From positions 10,046 through 17,831 of the forward strand of contig JAHFJK010000013.1 in assembly GCA_023245915.1 (NCBI GenBank): 7,786 bases of DNA, given 5' to 3'. Below the pieces are notes generated by a model that worked only from the letters and a program-made list of their open reading frames with translations, had not been told where the DNA came from and ran no database searches. The stretch is from Candidatus Doudnabacteria bacterium. Its GTDB lineage: Bacteria; Patescibacteriota; Doudnabacteria; UBA920. Shown piece by piece: positions 1 through 7,299 of this stretch; position 1 is the first letter of the stretch, and every line of letters starts with the position of its first letter. A program made the position numbers and the translations under genes.

Positions 1-3000
1 TTTATCCGTCTTTGAAAATCTTAAGTATGCATCCCGGCCAAAACGGGGGCGCGGCAAGCGTAACCGATTTGGTCATTTGCACCAACAGTCCGCTAAAGGA
101 CGCGGAAGTGGAAAATTTCGGGCAAATGCTGAAAAGCAATTTGCCGGTGGGCAAATGGGCTTGGGATGAAGCCTTTAAAGTTTATGATTCTTCAGTCGGT
201 TTTATAGAATGCGCAACCGGACAATATCAAAACCATATTCATTACGGTCTTCGCCCCCAAACTCGCTATGAGCTGGAGCTGAATTTAACCGACCACTTCG
301 GCCAAAATATAAATCACAAATTACAATTTACCAGCGGTGAACTGCCTTCCATCTACTATAAATTTAACAGCCTGCAAAAGGACTACAATGTTACCTCGCC
401 CAAACTGACTAAGTTAACTTATTCCGTGGAAAATTTGCAGTATGTGAACTTAAATATTTGCCAGGTTACCGGGCCGGTGATGCTGGAGTATTTAAATTCC
501 GACACGCAGCCCTCGGCCACAACCCCCGGCGAAAATTTGAAATGCAAAATTACCACAAGCAAAAAACTGGATTTGCCGGAAAAATATTGGCAGGCAAATT
601 ATTTTCAGGTGGATTTGCGGGATTTTGTGCCGGATGTTTTAGGCTATTATGTTTTAAGTTTTTCTCACCCCAAACTGCGGGAGCAGGTTTATAATTACCA
701 AACGGGGCAAACCAGCGATGGCGCCCAAATTTATGAACGCAGCTTTTTAAACGTCACTAATTTGGCCGCCGAGGAAAAGAAAGTGGAAGTCGAGGCGGGT
801 CAGGAGGCGGAGCGTTCGGTGGAGCGAAAAGTTATTTCAGCCTCGCAAGGAAACTTATATTGGGTCAGCCAAATCAGCACCTTGCAGCCGGTGGCAGGGG
901 CAAAAGTGGATGTTTATACCAAATCCGGAAAGAAATATAATTTTTCCTCATCAGCCATAACGGACAGCACGGGGATTGCCCGTTCCAAAGCGTACGCGGG
1001 CGACGGGGCAGCCATTGTCAGCAAAGACAATGACAGTACAATTGTTACCTCGCTGACCGACAAATTCCAGTGGGCTTCTTCTTCCCGGGGAGGCGAGCGG
1101 ACTTACATTTATTCAGACCGGCCAATTTACAGGCCCGGCCAGCAGGTTTTTGTAAAAGCTTTGTACAGGATTGGCTATGACGGCGTCTACGAAATATTTA
1201 AAGACAAGCCCGCGCATTTGCAAATTTACAACAGCAAAAATGAAAGCGTGCTGGAGCAGGATTTAAAAGTTGCCGACAACGGCAGCTTTGATACCTCTTA
1301 CCTTTTACCCAAGGACGCGCCTTTGGGCACCTATCGGGTCGAGGCTTTGGGCGGTTACTACAGTTTTGACGTGGAGGAATACCGGCCTGCGGCTTTTAAG
1401 GTGGACATGCAACCGGAAAAACAGGAGTATATTGCCGGAGAAACCTTTAACGTAAACCTTGACGCCAATTATTATTTTGGCGTGCCGGTGGAGGGGGGAG
1501 AGGTGGAATATTCGCTTATGGCGCAGGATTATTATTTTGACCGCTACCAGGATTCCAACTTTACCTTTGGCTCCGGCTGGTATTATTCTTATTATCCGGA
1601 ATACGGCGACACTTACATTTTGCGGGGCAAGACGACTGTGGGCAAAGACGGTAAAACAAAAATCAGCGAGACAGCGGATTTTAATAAATTTTTCAACGAC
1701 GAAAACCGCAAACAAAGCAAAATTTTTGTCCTGCAGGCGACGGTGAAAAATATCGGTGGCCAGGCAGTTTCCGTCCAAACTTCTTTTATTGTCCATCGCG
1801 GCCAGTTTTATTTGGGCGTGAATTTGCAAAAACCCTATTTTGCAAAAAACCAAGCCAATAAGTTGATGATCAAATCAGTGGACACCCAGGGCAAAGAAAT
1901 GTCAGTAGGCGGAATTTCCGGAAAAATTAACAGGGTCAGCTGGAATTACTTTAAACGCCAGGAAGTGGACGGACGCTATTATTACACTTCGGAGAAAAAG
2001 CTTACTACAGTCAAAGAAGTTCACGCCGACACGGACAGCGCCGGCAACTATTCCACAGATTTTACCATTGGCGATGAAGGTGAATATGAAGTGGAAATTT
2101 CCGACACCGATAAATTAGGCAATCCAATTTTTGCCCGCACAGATTTTTATGTTTACGGCTCAGGTGTAGTGGCAGTGCAGCCTTTAAATAACCAGTCGTT
2201 GGATATTGCCGTGGAAAATTCGCAAGTGGAAGTTGGGCAAAAAGCTACGATTATTATTAAATCACCGGCCTCTCCTGCCAAAGCTCTGGTAGCCGTGGAA
2301 CGCGGCAGAATTTTGGACTACAAAGTCATTGACATTAACAGCAGTTTGCAAAAGCTGGACTTGGACGTTAAGGATACTTATGTGCCTAACTTTTTTGTCA
2401 CCGTCCTGCTGCTCTCTGGCAAACCTGAAGTCCGGTTTGGCCAGGCGCAATTTTATACCGGGACTAAAGAAAAGACCATAAGCGTTGAGACTAAAACCAA
2501 CAAAAATGTTTATCTTCCGGGTGAAGAAGTTGCTTTGGATGTCTTGACTAAAGACTTAAAGGGGCATCCGGTTTCGGCAGATGTATCTTTGGCCGTGGCA
2601 GACTTGAGCGTTTTGGCGTTATCTGGTAACCCGAAAAAAGAACCGATAAGCTTTTTCTACGATGGCAGGCCCTTAGGCGTAACGACGGCATCCAACTTAA
2701 AAAATATTTTAACCGAAGCGGAAATTCCGGCGGGGACTAAGGGCGGTGGCGGGGCTGAGCCCGGAGATTTGGCAGCTAAAAAGCGCGGCGTGTTTAAAGA
2801 CACGGCCTATTGGAACGCGCATGTCAAAACCGATGGAAGCGGCTACGCGCAGGTGAAATTTACTTTGCCTGATAATTTAACCACCTGGCAGACAGAAAGC
2901 GTAGGCTTGACTACCGATACCAGGCTTGGAGCAGGTTATTCAGAATTTAGCACCAAAAAACAAGTCATGGTTGTGCCTTTAATTCCGCGTTTTGTTATTC

Positions 3001-5084
3001 CTGGCGATGAATTCGTGCTTGGCGGCAAGGTCTTTAACCAAACTGACCAAAGCCAGACTTTGCAGGTAAGTTTAGAAAGCCAGACTTTGCAGATTGTAGA
3101 CAACAAACCAACATCACTCTTGCTTTCTGCCGGAGAAACTAAAAACGTTTACTTTAAAGTTAAGGCGCCTGCGAATATGGAGAGCGGCGGACATAAAATT
3201 ATTTTAACCGCTAAAAATCAAAACTACACTGACAGCGTCGAAAACACTTTCCCTATCAAACGCAACGAAACTTACGAAGCCGTGGCCACTACCAATTACA
3301 CCAAAGAAGCCAGCGCTTACGAAATGGTATGGCTGCCAAAAAATGTGGTCAAGGACCGCGGCGGATTAACCCTACAAACATCAGCCACGCTGGCTGCGGC
3401 AGTGCCCCAGGCTTTAGATTATTTGGTTGCTTACCCTTATGGCTGTACTGAACAGATGATAAGTAAAATTGAATCTGTTGCAACCCTAAAGCGGCTGAAA
3501 GCCATAAAAAATCTTGGCGATAAATTTAATTTGCCCCAGGTGGAATTTGACGGCAATAAATATTCGGCCGACGAAGTCGTGAGTATCGGCCTAAGCAGAA
3601 TAATGGCCAACCAAACGCCCGAAGGTGGCTTTAGCTATTATCCCAATATGCGGCCCGATTATTATTTAACCTTGGATGCTGTCAATGCTTTAGAAAAAAT
3701 TTATTCCGCGGGTTATGCGATTGACGAAGCAGCGGTTCAAAAAGCTGTGCAATATCTATATCAAACTTTTAACTCTGATAATTATTTATGGAGAAGCAGT
3801 GACACGGTGATTTTAACTGCCTATACTTTTAGTAACGTGCCAAGTGCCAGCCAGGAATTTGCAGCCTTTGTGCCCAAGGTTAATCAGATTGCCAAAGATG
3901 CCAAGTTTATGAATGAAGATATTTCCAATTTATCTTTAACCTATTTAGCAATCTTAACCGTTAGTGGTCAATTAAGCAGTCTTCAGGATAAGGTTTTTAA
4001 AGTTTTGGAAAATCGGGTAAGTGTGGATGGCAGGGGAGCTTACTTAGGTGCCGGGGCAAACAACCTTTGGTATTATTACGAAACTCCAGTCAAAGATACC
4101 GCGCTTTTTATTCAAGCTTTGTCGCTGGCTAAACGGGAGTACGCCGAAACTCCGCGTCTGCTTGCCTGGCTGAAAAATTCCCGCGCCAAAGACGGCGCGT
4201 GGGGTTCGACCAATAACACCATAACTGTCTTTGACGCTTTGGTTGACTATCTACAGTTTAAGCCTGAAAACTTGTCCAGCTTTGCTTTGCAGCTTATGCA
4301 GGATGACGTAGACAAAGGCAGTTACACTTTTAGCGGCAACACACTAGCAGACACCTGGCAAAGCTTTTTGCCCATGTCAGATTTTTCCGCGGAAAAGTTA
4401 AGCCAGGTAAAGTTTGTCAAAAAAGATTTAAACAGCCAGGCTAATGCTTATTATTACGATATGTCGTTAAAATATTATTTGCCGGTAGACAATATTGCCC
4501 CGCGAGACGAAGGTTTTGCCGTGGAAAGAGAACTTTACACATTGGATGACAAAGCCGGTAAAAATCTTTTAAATCAAGCCAAAGTTGGGCAAGTTGTCCG
4601 CGGCCACCTAAAAATAACCGTGAGCAAGCCGCGCAATTTTGTGGCTATAGAAAACTTCATACCCGCGGGAACAGAATTAGTCAATTTCAATCTGGCCACG
4701 GAAAATCAAAATGTGACCGTGCCTCAAGGCCAACCTTCTTACGGTTATTCATCTGCCGATGGAAAAACCACTTTGTCTAAACCCAGCTTTTGGCAAAATG
4801 CTTTTGGCGGCAAGTCGGGTACAGCGATTGGCGATTTGCCGGATGAAATTTATTCCGCGCATATCACTCAAAACTATAATTATTATCCTGACTTTTCAGA
4901 ATATCATGACGACAGGTTAATGCTGTTTAGTCAGCAGCTGCAGCCTGGAGTTTATGAATACGACTACTACCTGCGCGCATTAATCCCCGGTAAATTCCAG
5001 CACCTGCCCGCCGTGGCCTCTGAACTCTACACCCCCGAAAACTTTGGCCGCACCAGGGGGGAGTGGTTTGAGGTCAAGCAATAA
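1..5084 (+). CDS. Bacterial alpha-2-macroglobulin family protease inhibitor (5' partial)
   Basis: Large secreted thioester protein thought to trap proteases that cleave its bait region and to protect the cell envelope. The frame is open to the left edge (first full codon at 3), so the N-terminus and its signal or lipobox are missing. Residues are numbered from the TTG at 12. About 1-112 looks like a Big_5/SbsA-type Ig domain, followed by macroglobulin (MG) domains. The MG2 signature DRPIYRPGQ is at 369-377 and EEYRPA begins at 455. A glycine-rich, lysine-containing bait-like segment lies at about 880-925. The A2M core follows (DTAYWN, W934; LPDNLTTW), then an alpha/alpha thioester domain at about 1112-1430 with C1145-T-E1147-Q1148. 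The C-terminal MG domain (about 1500-1690) is complete and ends with the family-like segment DDRLMLF...ALIPGKF. The thioester is intact, as in E. coli YfhM-type proteins. The gene faces pbpC tail to tail. Family assignment is very secure; the true start and membrane anchoring cannot be seen. Confidence 0.95.
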   Translation, partial: YPSLKILSMHPGQNGGAASVTDLVICTNSPLKDAEVENFGQMLKSNLPVGKWAWDEAFKVYDSSVGFIECATGQYQNHIHYGLRPQTRYELELNLTDHFGQNINHKLQFTSGELPSIYYKFNSLQKDYNVTSPKLTKLTYSVENLQYVNLNICQVTGPVMLEYLNSDTQPSATTPGENLKCKITTSKKLDLPEKYWQANYFQVDLRDFVPDVLGYYVLSFSHPKLREQVYNYQTGQTSDGAQIYERSFLNVTNLAAEEKKVEVEAGQEAERSVERKVISASQGNLYWVSQISTLQPVAGAKVDVYTKSGKKYNFSSSAITDSTGIARSKAYAGDGAAIVSKDNDSTIVTSLTDKFQWASSSRGGERTYIYSDRPIYRPGQQVFVKALYRIGYDGVYEIFKDKPAHLQIYNSKNESVLEQDLKVADNGSFDTSYLLPKDAPLGTYRVEALGGYYSFDVEEYRPAAFKVDMQPEKQEYIAGETFNVNLDANYYFGVPVEGGEVEYSLMAQDYYFDRYQDSNFTFGSGWYYSYYPEYGDTYILRGKTTVGKDGKTKISETADFNKFFNDENRKQSKIFVLQATVKNIGGQAVSVQTSFIVHRGQFYLGVNLQKPYFAKNQANKLMIKSVDTQGKEMSVGGISGKINRVSWNYFKRQEVDGRYYYTSEKKLTTVKEVHADTDSAGNYSTDFTIGDEGEYEVEISDTDKLGNPIFARTDFYVYGSGVVAVQPLNNQSLDIAVENSQVEVGQKATIIIKSPASPAKALVAVERGRILDYKVIDINSSLQKLDLDVKDTYVPNFFVTVLLLSGKPEVRFGQAQFYTGTKEKTISVETKTNKNVYLPGEEVALDVLTKDLKGHPVSADVSLAVADLSVLALSGNPKKEPISFFYDGRPLGVTTASNLKNILTEAEIPAGTKGGGGAEPGDLAAKKRGVFKDTAYWNAHVKTDGSGYAQVKFTLPDNLTTWQTESVGLTTDTRLGAGYSEFSTKKQVMVVPLIPRFVIPGDEFVLGGKVFNQTDQSQTLQVSLESQTLQIVDNKPTSLLLSAGETKNVYFKVKAPANMESGGHKIILTAKNQNYTDSVENTFPIKRNETYEAVATTNYTKEASAYEMVWLPKNVVKDRGGLTLQTSATLAAAVPQALDYLVAYPYGCTEQMISKIESVATLKRLKAIKNLGDKFNLPQVEFDGNKYSADEVVSIGLSRIMANQTPEGGFSYYPNMRPDYYLTLDAVNALEKIYSAGYAIDEAAVQKAVQYLYQTFNSDNYLWRSSDTVILTAYTFSNVPSASQEFAAFVPKVNQIAKDAKFMNEDISNLSLTYLAILTVSGQLSSLQDKVFKVLENRVSVDGRGAYLGAGANNLWYYYETPVKDTALFIQALSLAKREYAETPRLLAWLKNSRAKDGAWGSTNNTITVFDALVDYLQFKPENLSSFALQLMQDDVDKGSYTFSGNTLADTWQSFLPMSDFSAEKLSQVKFVKKDLNSQANAYYYDMSLKYYLPVDNIAPRDEGFAVERELYTLDDKAGKNLLNQAKVGQVVRGHLKITVSKPRNFVAIENFIPAGTELVNFNLATENQNVTVPQGQPSYGYSSADGKTTLSKPSFWQNAFGGKSGTAIGDLPDEIYSAHITQNYNYYPDFSEYHDDRLMLFSQQLQPGVYEYDYYLRALIPGKFQHLPAVASELYTPENFGRTRGEWFEVKQ
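2649..2786 (+). other. Putative bait region of the A2M protein
   Basis: This segment (residues about 880-925) lies between the MG domain ending in LAVADLSVLAL and the A2M core that begins at DTAYW. That is where bacterial A2Ms carry the protease-sensitive bait. It is predicted to be flexible, with a GTKGGGGAEPG stretch at 908-918, and it offers basic sites at K910 and K923-K924-R925. Which proteases cleave it is unknown. The boundaries are estimated from flanking conserved motifs, not from a structure. Confidence 0.6.
3049..3092 (+). repeat. 17-nt direct repeat, period 27, inside the A2M gene
   Basis: The 17-mer AAAGCCAGACTTTGCAG occurs at 3049-3065 and again, identically, at 3076-3092. The 27-nt offset keeps frame and gives SQTLQ twice (QSQTLQVSLESQTLQ) in the beta-sandwich domain just after the A2M core. 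The bases after each copy diverge. It could be a small in-frame duplication or a chance repeat of similar beta-strand codons. Confidence 0.7.
3429..3461 (+). other. Thioester motif of the A2M protein (CTEQ)
   Basis: The codons for AYPYGCTEQM contain Cys1145, Glu1147 and Gln1148. In the A2M/complement family the Cys side chain and the Gln side chain of CxEQ form the internal thioester that covalently captures the attacking protease. All required residues are present, so this copy belongs to the thioester-bearing bacterial A2M type rather than the type that has lost the motif. No histidine occurs between the Cys and H1532. Confidence 0.9.
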
Positions 5085-5091
5085 ATTTATT
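5080..5091. other. Perfect 12-bp palindrome joining two convergent stop codons
   Basis: AATAAATTTATT is its own reverse complement and is centred on the 2-nt gap between the genes. The TAA of the A2M gene (5082-5084) and the TAA of pbpC (5087-5089 read on the - strand) are mirror images within it. It is AT-only and lacks the GC-rich stem of an intrinsic terminator, so no terminator function is claimed. Transcripts of both genes must presumably run into the opposite gene. Confidence 0.75.
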
Positions 5092-7237
5092 CATCCTCAT
5101 TTATAAGAATAATTATCTGTTCTTTTTTGCCGTCAGCCGTTTCTGCGGTTATGGTATAGTTGCCTGCCTGTTTGGCAGGCCAGGTTAATTTTTGGCCTTT
5201 GCCGAAAAATTTGCCGTTAATGGACCAGGTAACATCAGCCGAAGCGGAAAGGGGGAGAGTGGTACCGGGCTGGAGCAGGAACTTGTCGCCGTCGTGAGGG
5301 GTTAGTATGAGTTTATCTTTAATTAAAATATTTCTGGCTTCACTGTAATTATCGCCGGCAAGAGCGAAGTCTAAAGTTTCCACCCCGGCTCGACCTGAGG
5401 TCTCGCCGAGTCGAGACGGATGACCGCTTGGAATGAACTGTACGTCTTTAAAATCAAAGGGCGTGTTTTTATTGTAAGTTGAGTTGTACATTGTCAGCAT
5501 TACTTCGTGCCAGATTTTGGCTGCGCCGGAAAGACCGGTAATTTGCCGCATGGCTTTATTATCACTATTTCCTACCCATACCCCGACCAAAAAATCCGGT
5601 GTGTAACCAATAGTCCAGCTGTCATGGTAGTCCCGCGAAGTGCCGGTTTTTAAGGCATAATTGGTAAAGGGCAAATTCAAGTTGCTTTTTAAGCCAAACT
5701 GGTCAATGCCGGTTTCACGGTCATTTAAAATTTTATTAACCAGTTCCACCATTTCTTTTTTTCCGACTTGCTTTGGTTGATTTAAATTTTGTTCCATCAG
5801 CGCCTGATAAAAAGCACTTTGACCATCAGCTGCTTTATATAAAGTTAAAGGCTTCAGCCAACCCTGCTGCGGAAAAATAGTAAAGAGATGGGACAGGGTT
5901 AATAAGTCCGATTCCATTCCTCCTAAAGCAATGCCCAGCTCGTAATTTTCCAAAGGCTGGATGGAAACAAAGCCCAAAGTCTCGCGCAAAAATTTGTAAA
6001 AGTTATTTAAGCCCACAAACTCGAGCACTTGCACGCTGGGAATGTTTAAACTATTATCTAAGGCTTGGTGTAGTGTTACCGGTCCACGAAATTGTCCGTC
6101 AAAATTTTTAGGGAAAAAATCAAAACCCGTAGCGATTTGGTATTTTATCTCTTCATCCAAAACTAAACTGTATGGGCGCGCGCCGGCTTCAAAGGCTTTT
6201 AAGTAAATAAATGGCTTGGCAGTTGAGCCAATGGCGCGGGGTTTGGTAGCCATGTTTAATTGCATGCCTAAGCCTTGCAGGGTTGGGTCAGGCGAGCCGA
6301 TGATGCTTAAGATTTCATTTTCCGGCAGTTTGATTATAACCACAGCCCCGTTGGCCGCGGTGTCCAAAGTAGACAATTTTAAGTTGCGGTTTAAAATTTG
6401 CCGAATATTTTGGCTTAACTGCGAGTCTAAAGTCAGTCGGCAATTTTTTTGGCAATTTAAATTTAAAGTTTTCACTTCAAAGGCGGTCTCGCTGGTCCTA
6501 AAATTTTGAGTATCGTTGGCAGCTAAAACCTGCTGCCAGCTGGCCTCTGGAATATCCAGATTAAAAGCTGCGGCTAATTTTTTCGCCCGGTTCAAATTTT
6601 GCGCAGTTTTGGGTTGAATGTTAGAGGGGGAATTTAAGGCGGAAATTAAAGTCAGCATTTGCGCTTCATTTAAATTTTCCGGAGGCAGATTAAAATAGTC
6701 CAAAGACGCCTGCTTTAGTCCCTGGGAAAGGTTGCCAAAGTAAATGCTGTTTAAATACATTGTCAAAATTTGTTTTTTGGACAGCTGCCATTCCAGACTT
6801 TCCGTGTAAAAAAATTCTTTAATTTTATTTTTAAAGCTTCTTTGCCCTTCGTTAGCCAATAAAATTTTTACCAGTTGCTGGCTAAGAGTGCTGGAGCCGG
6901 ATCGTTTGCCTATAAAAACCCAGGCAAAAAAATCCCTGGCCCAGCTGTAAGGGTTAAAGCCCGGGTGCCAATAAAACCAGCGGTCTTCTTTTTTTAACAG
7001 CAACTCGGCAAATTTTGGCGGGACATCAGCTAAAAATTGGTTATAGTAGCCGCGCTCATTGGGCAGCAGGCTGATTAGTTTGCCGTTTCTATCTGTAAAA
7101 ATCTGCGAGCCTTGCTTTTCGTAAGACGGCTGCAGCGATTTTGTAATTATCCCAGACACAATTTGCCAAATTAAAATCAACCCCAAAATACCGAAGGCAA
7201 CAACTTTCCAGTTTATGGATATTTTTTGCAGACGCAT
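5087..7237 (-). CDS. pbpC: Penicillin-binding protein 1C, bifunctional transglycosylase/transpeptidase
   Basis: Class A PBP that polymerises glycan strands from lipid II and cross-links peptides outside the membrane. A short N-terminus leads into one TM helix (about 11-31). The GT51 domain has E84-D-R-W-F with H91-x-G93 (E84 is the expected catalytic Glu), GSSTLSQQLVK (114-124), NKIKE (137-141) and the E146-SLE segment. The transpeptidase has S338-T-A-K341 (acylation serine), S396-L-N398 and K530-T-G-T-S. A BiPBP_C-like beta domain fills about 637-713 (LTPHDGDKF, VTWSINGKFFG) and distinguishes PBP1C from PBP1A/1B. At 716 aa it is slightly shorter than E. coli PBP1C. The ATG is the most upstream start: an in-frame TAA lies at 7247-7249, four codons before it. 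There is no Shine-Dalgarno. C262 and C266 form a CxxxC pair just before the transpeptidase domain. The linker 607-617 is encoded by a palindromic element. The gene converges on its usual partner, A2M. Confidence 0.95.
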   Translation of the reverse strand: MRLQKISINWKVVAFGILGLILIWQIVSGIITKSLQPSYEKQGSQIFTDRNGKLISLLPNERGYYNQFLADVPPKFAELLLKKEDRWFYWHPGFNPYSWARDFFAWVFIGKRSGSSTLSQQLVKILLANEGQRSFKNKIKEFFYTESLEWQLSKKQILTMYLNSIYFGNLSQGLKQASLDYFNLPPENLNEAQMLTLISALNSPSNIQPKTAQNLNRAKKLAAAFNLDIPEASWQQVLAANDTQNFRTSETAFEVKTLNLNCQKNCRLTLDSQLSQNIRQILNRNLKLSTLDTAANGAVVIIKLPENEILSIIGSPDPTLQGLGMQLNMATKPRAIGSTAKPFIYLKAFEAGARPYSLVLDEEIKYQIATGFDFFPKNFDGQFRGPVTLHQALDNSLNIPSVQVLEFVGLNNFYKFLRETLGFVSIQPLENYELGIALGGMESDLLTLSHLFTIFPQQGWLKPLTLYKAADGQSAFYQALMEQNLNQPKQVGKKEMVELVNKILNDRETGIDQFGLKSNLNLPFTNYALKTGTSRDYHDSWTIGYTPDFLVGVWVGNSDNKAMRQITGLSGAAKIWHEVMLTMYNSTYNKNTPFDFKDVQFIPSGHPSRLGETSGRAGVETLDFALAGDNYSEARNILIKDKLILTPHDGDKFLLQPGTTLPLSASADVTWSINGKFFGKGQKLTWPAKQAGNYTITAETADGKKEQIIILINEDE
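5162..5180. repeat. 7-bp GC-rich inverted repeat within the 3' end of pbpC
   Basis: GCCTGCC (5162-5168) and GGCAGGC (5174-5180) are perfect reverse complements around a TGTTT loop. The element lies in the codons for W686-P-A-K-Q-A-G692 of PBP1C, about 80 nt past the A2M stop. Read on the + strand it is followed after 8 nt by five T residues (5189-5193). It could therefore weakly terminate the A2M transcript inside antisense pbpC, but the distance is not canonical. It may alternatively be a dispersed palindromic repeat. Confidence 0.6.
5388..5419. repeat. Nested palindromic element inserted in-frame in pbpC
   Basis: Four dyads overlap in about 30 bp. CTCGAC (5389-5394) pairs with GTCGAG (5410-5415). 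GACCT-G-AGGTC occupies 5392-5402. GTCTCG (5400-5405) pairs with CGAGAC (5412-5417). CTCG-C-CGAG occupies 5402-5410. It is more GC-rich than its surroundings. On the - strand it is translated as about PSRLGETSGRA (607-617), a polar linker between the transpeptidase domain and the C-terminal BiPBP_C-like domain. Such density of symmetry is unusual for coding DNA and suggests a small palindromic repeat that has entered the gene without breaking frame. Confidence 0.7.
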
Positions 7238-7270
7238 ATAACAGGCTTAGAATACCATGACCGCCAAATT

Positions 7271-7299
7271 TTGACCAAAGTTTACATATATGCTATGAT
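7271..7299 (+). promoter_or_regulatory. Extended -10 sigma70-type promoter for the gene starting at 7322
   Basis: TTGACC (7271-7276) matches five of six -35 consensus bases. A 17-nt spacer ends in TGC (7291-7293), an extended -10 element, directly before TATGAT (7294-7299). Transcription would start near 7306, leaving a leader of only about 16 nt with no Shine-Dalgarno. Two small symmetries overlap it: CATATATG (7285-7292) in the spacer, and ATGAT/ATCAT (7295-7299 and 7305-7309) across the -10 and start region. Either could be an operator or simply AT-rich coincidence. Confidence 0.75.

Noticed and set aside
12..14. TTG at 12 as the true start of the A2M gene
   Set aside because: The frame stays open to the left edge (Tyr-Pro-Ser codons at 3-11), no signal peptide follows, and the first residues read as the opening strand of an Ig-like domain. 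The gene begins outside the window.
458..694. Short + strand frames inside A2M (458-694, 1270-1455, 1459-1746)
   Set aside because: They overlap strongly supported A2M coding sequence, encode low-complexity Arg/Ile-rich or Gly/Phe-rich strings, and show no start signals.
1521..1620. Tyrosine-rich stretch of A2M (DYYFDRYQ...WYYSYYPEYGD)
   Set aside because: Aromatic-rich loops at this position are common in bacterial A2M MG domains, and there is no evidence of a special role.
1305..1853. 182-codon open frame on the - strand inside the A2M gene
   Set aside because: It lies wholly within the MG domains of A2M, has no recognisable domain, and has a composition expected from the antisense of coding DNA.
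2262..2450. 62-codon - strand frame inside A2M
   Set aside because: Shadow of the A2M reading frame with no domain or start context.
6216..6509. 97-codon + strand frame antisense to pbpC
   Set aside because: It overlaps the start of the transpeptidase domain, including the SxxK codons; it has no signal, no domain and no promoter.
7249..7278. Possible - strand promoter for pbpC (TTGGTC, 18 nt, TATTCT)
   Set aside because: Both boxes match consensus poorly and the start would be almost leaderless. It overlaps a much better + strand promoter, so it is not listed as a feature.
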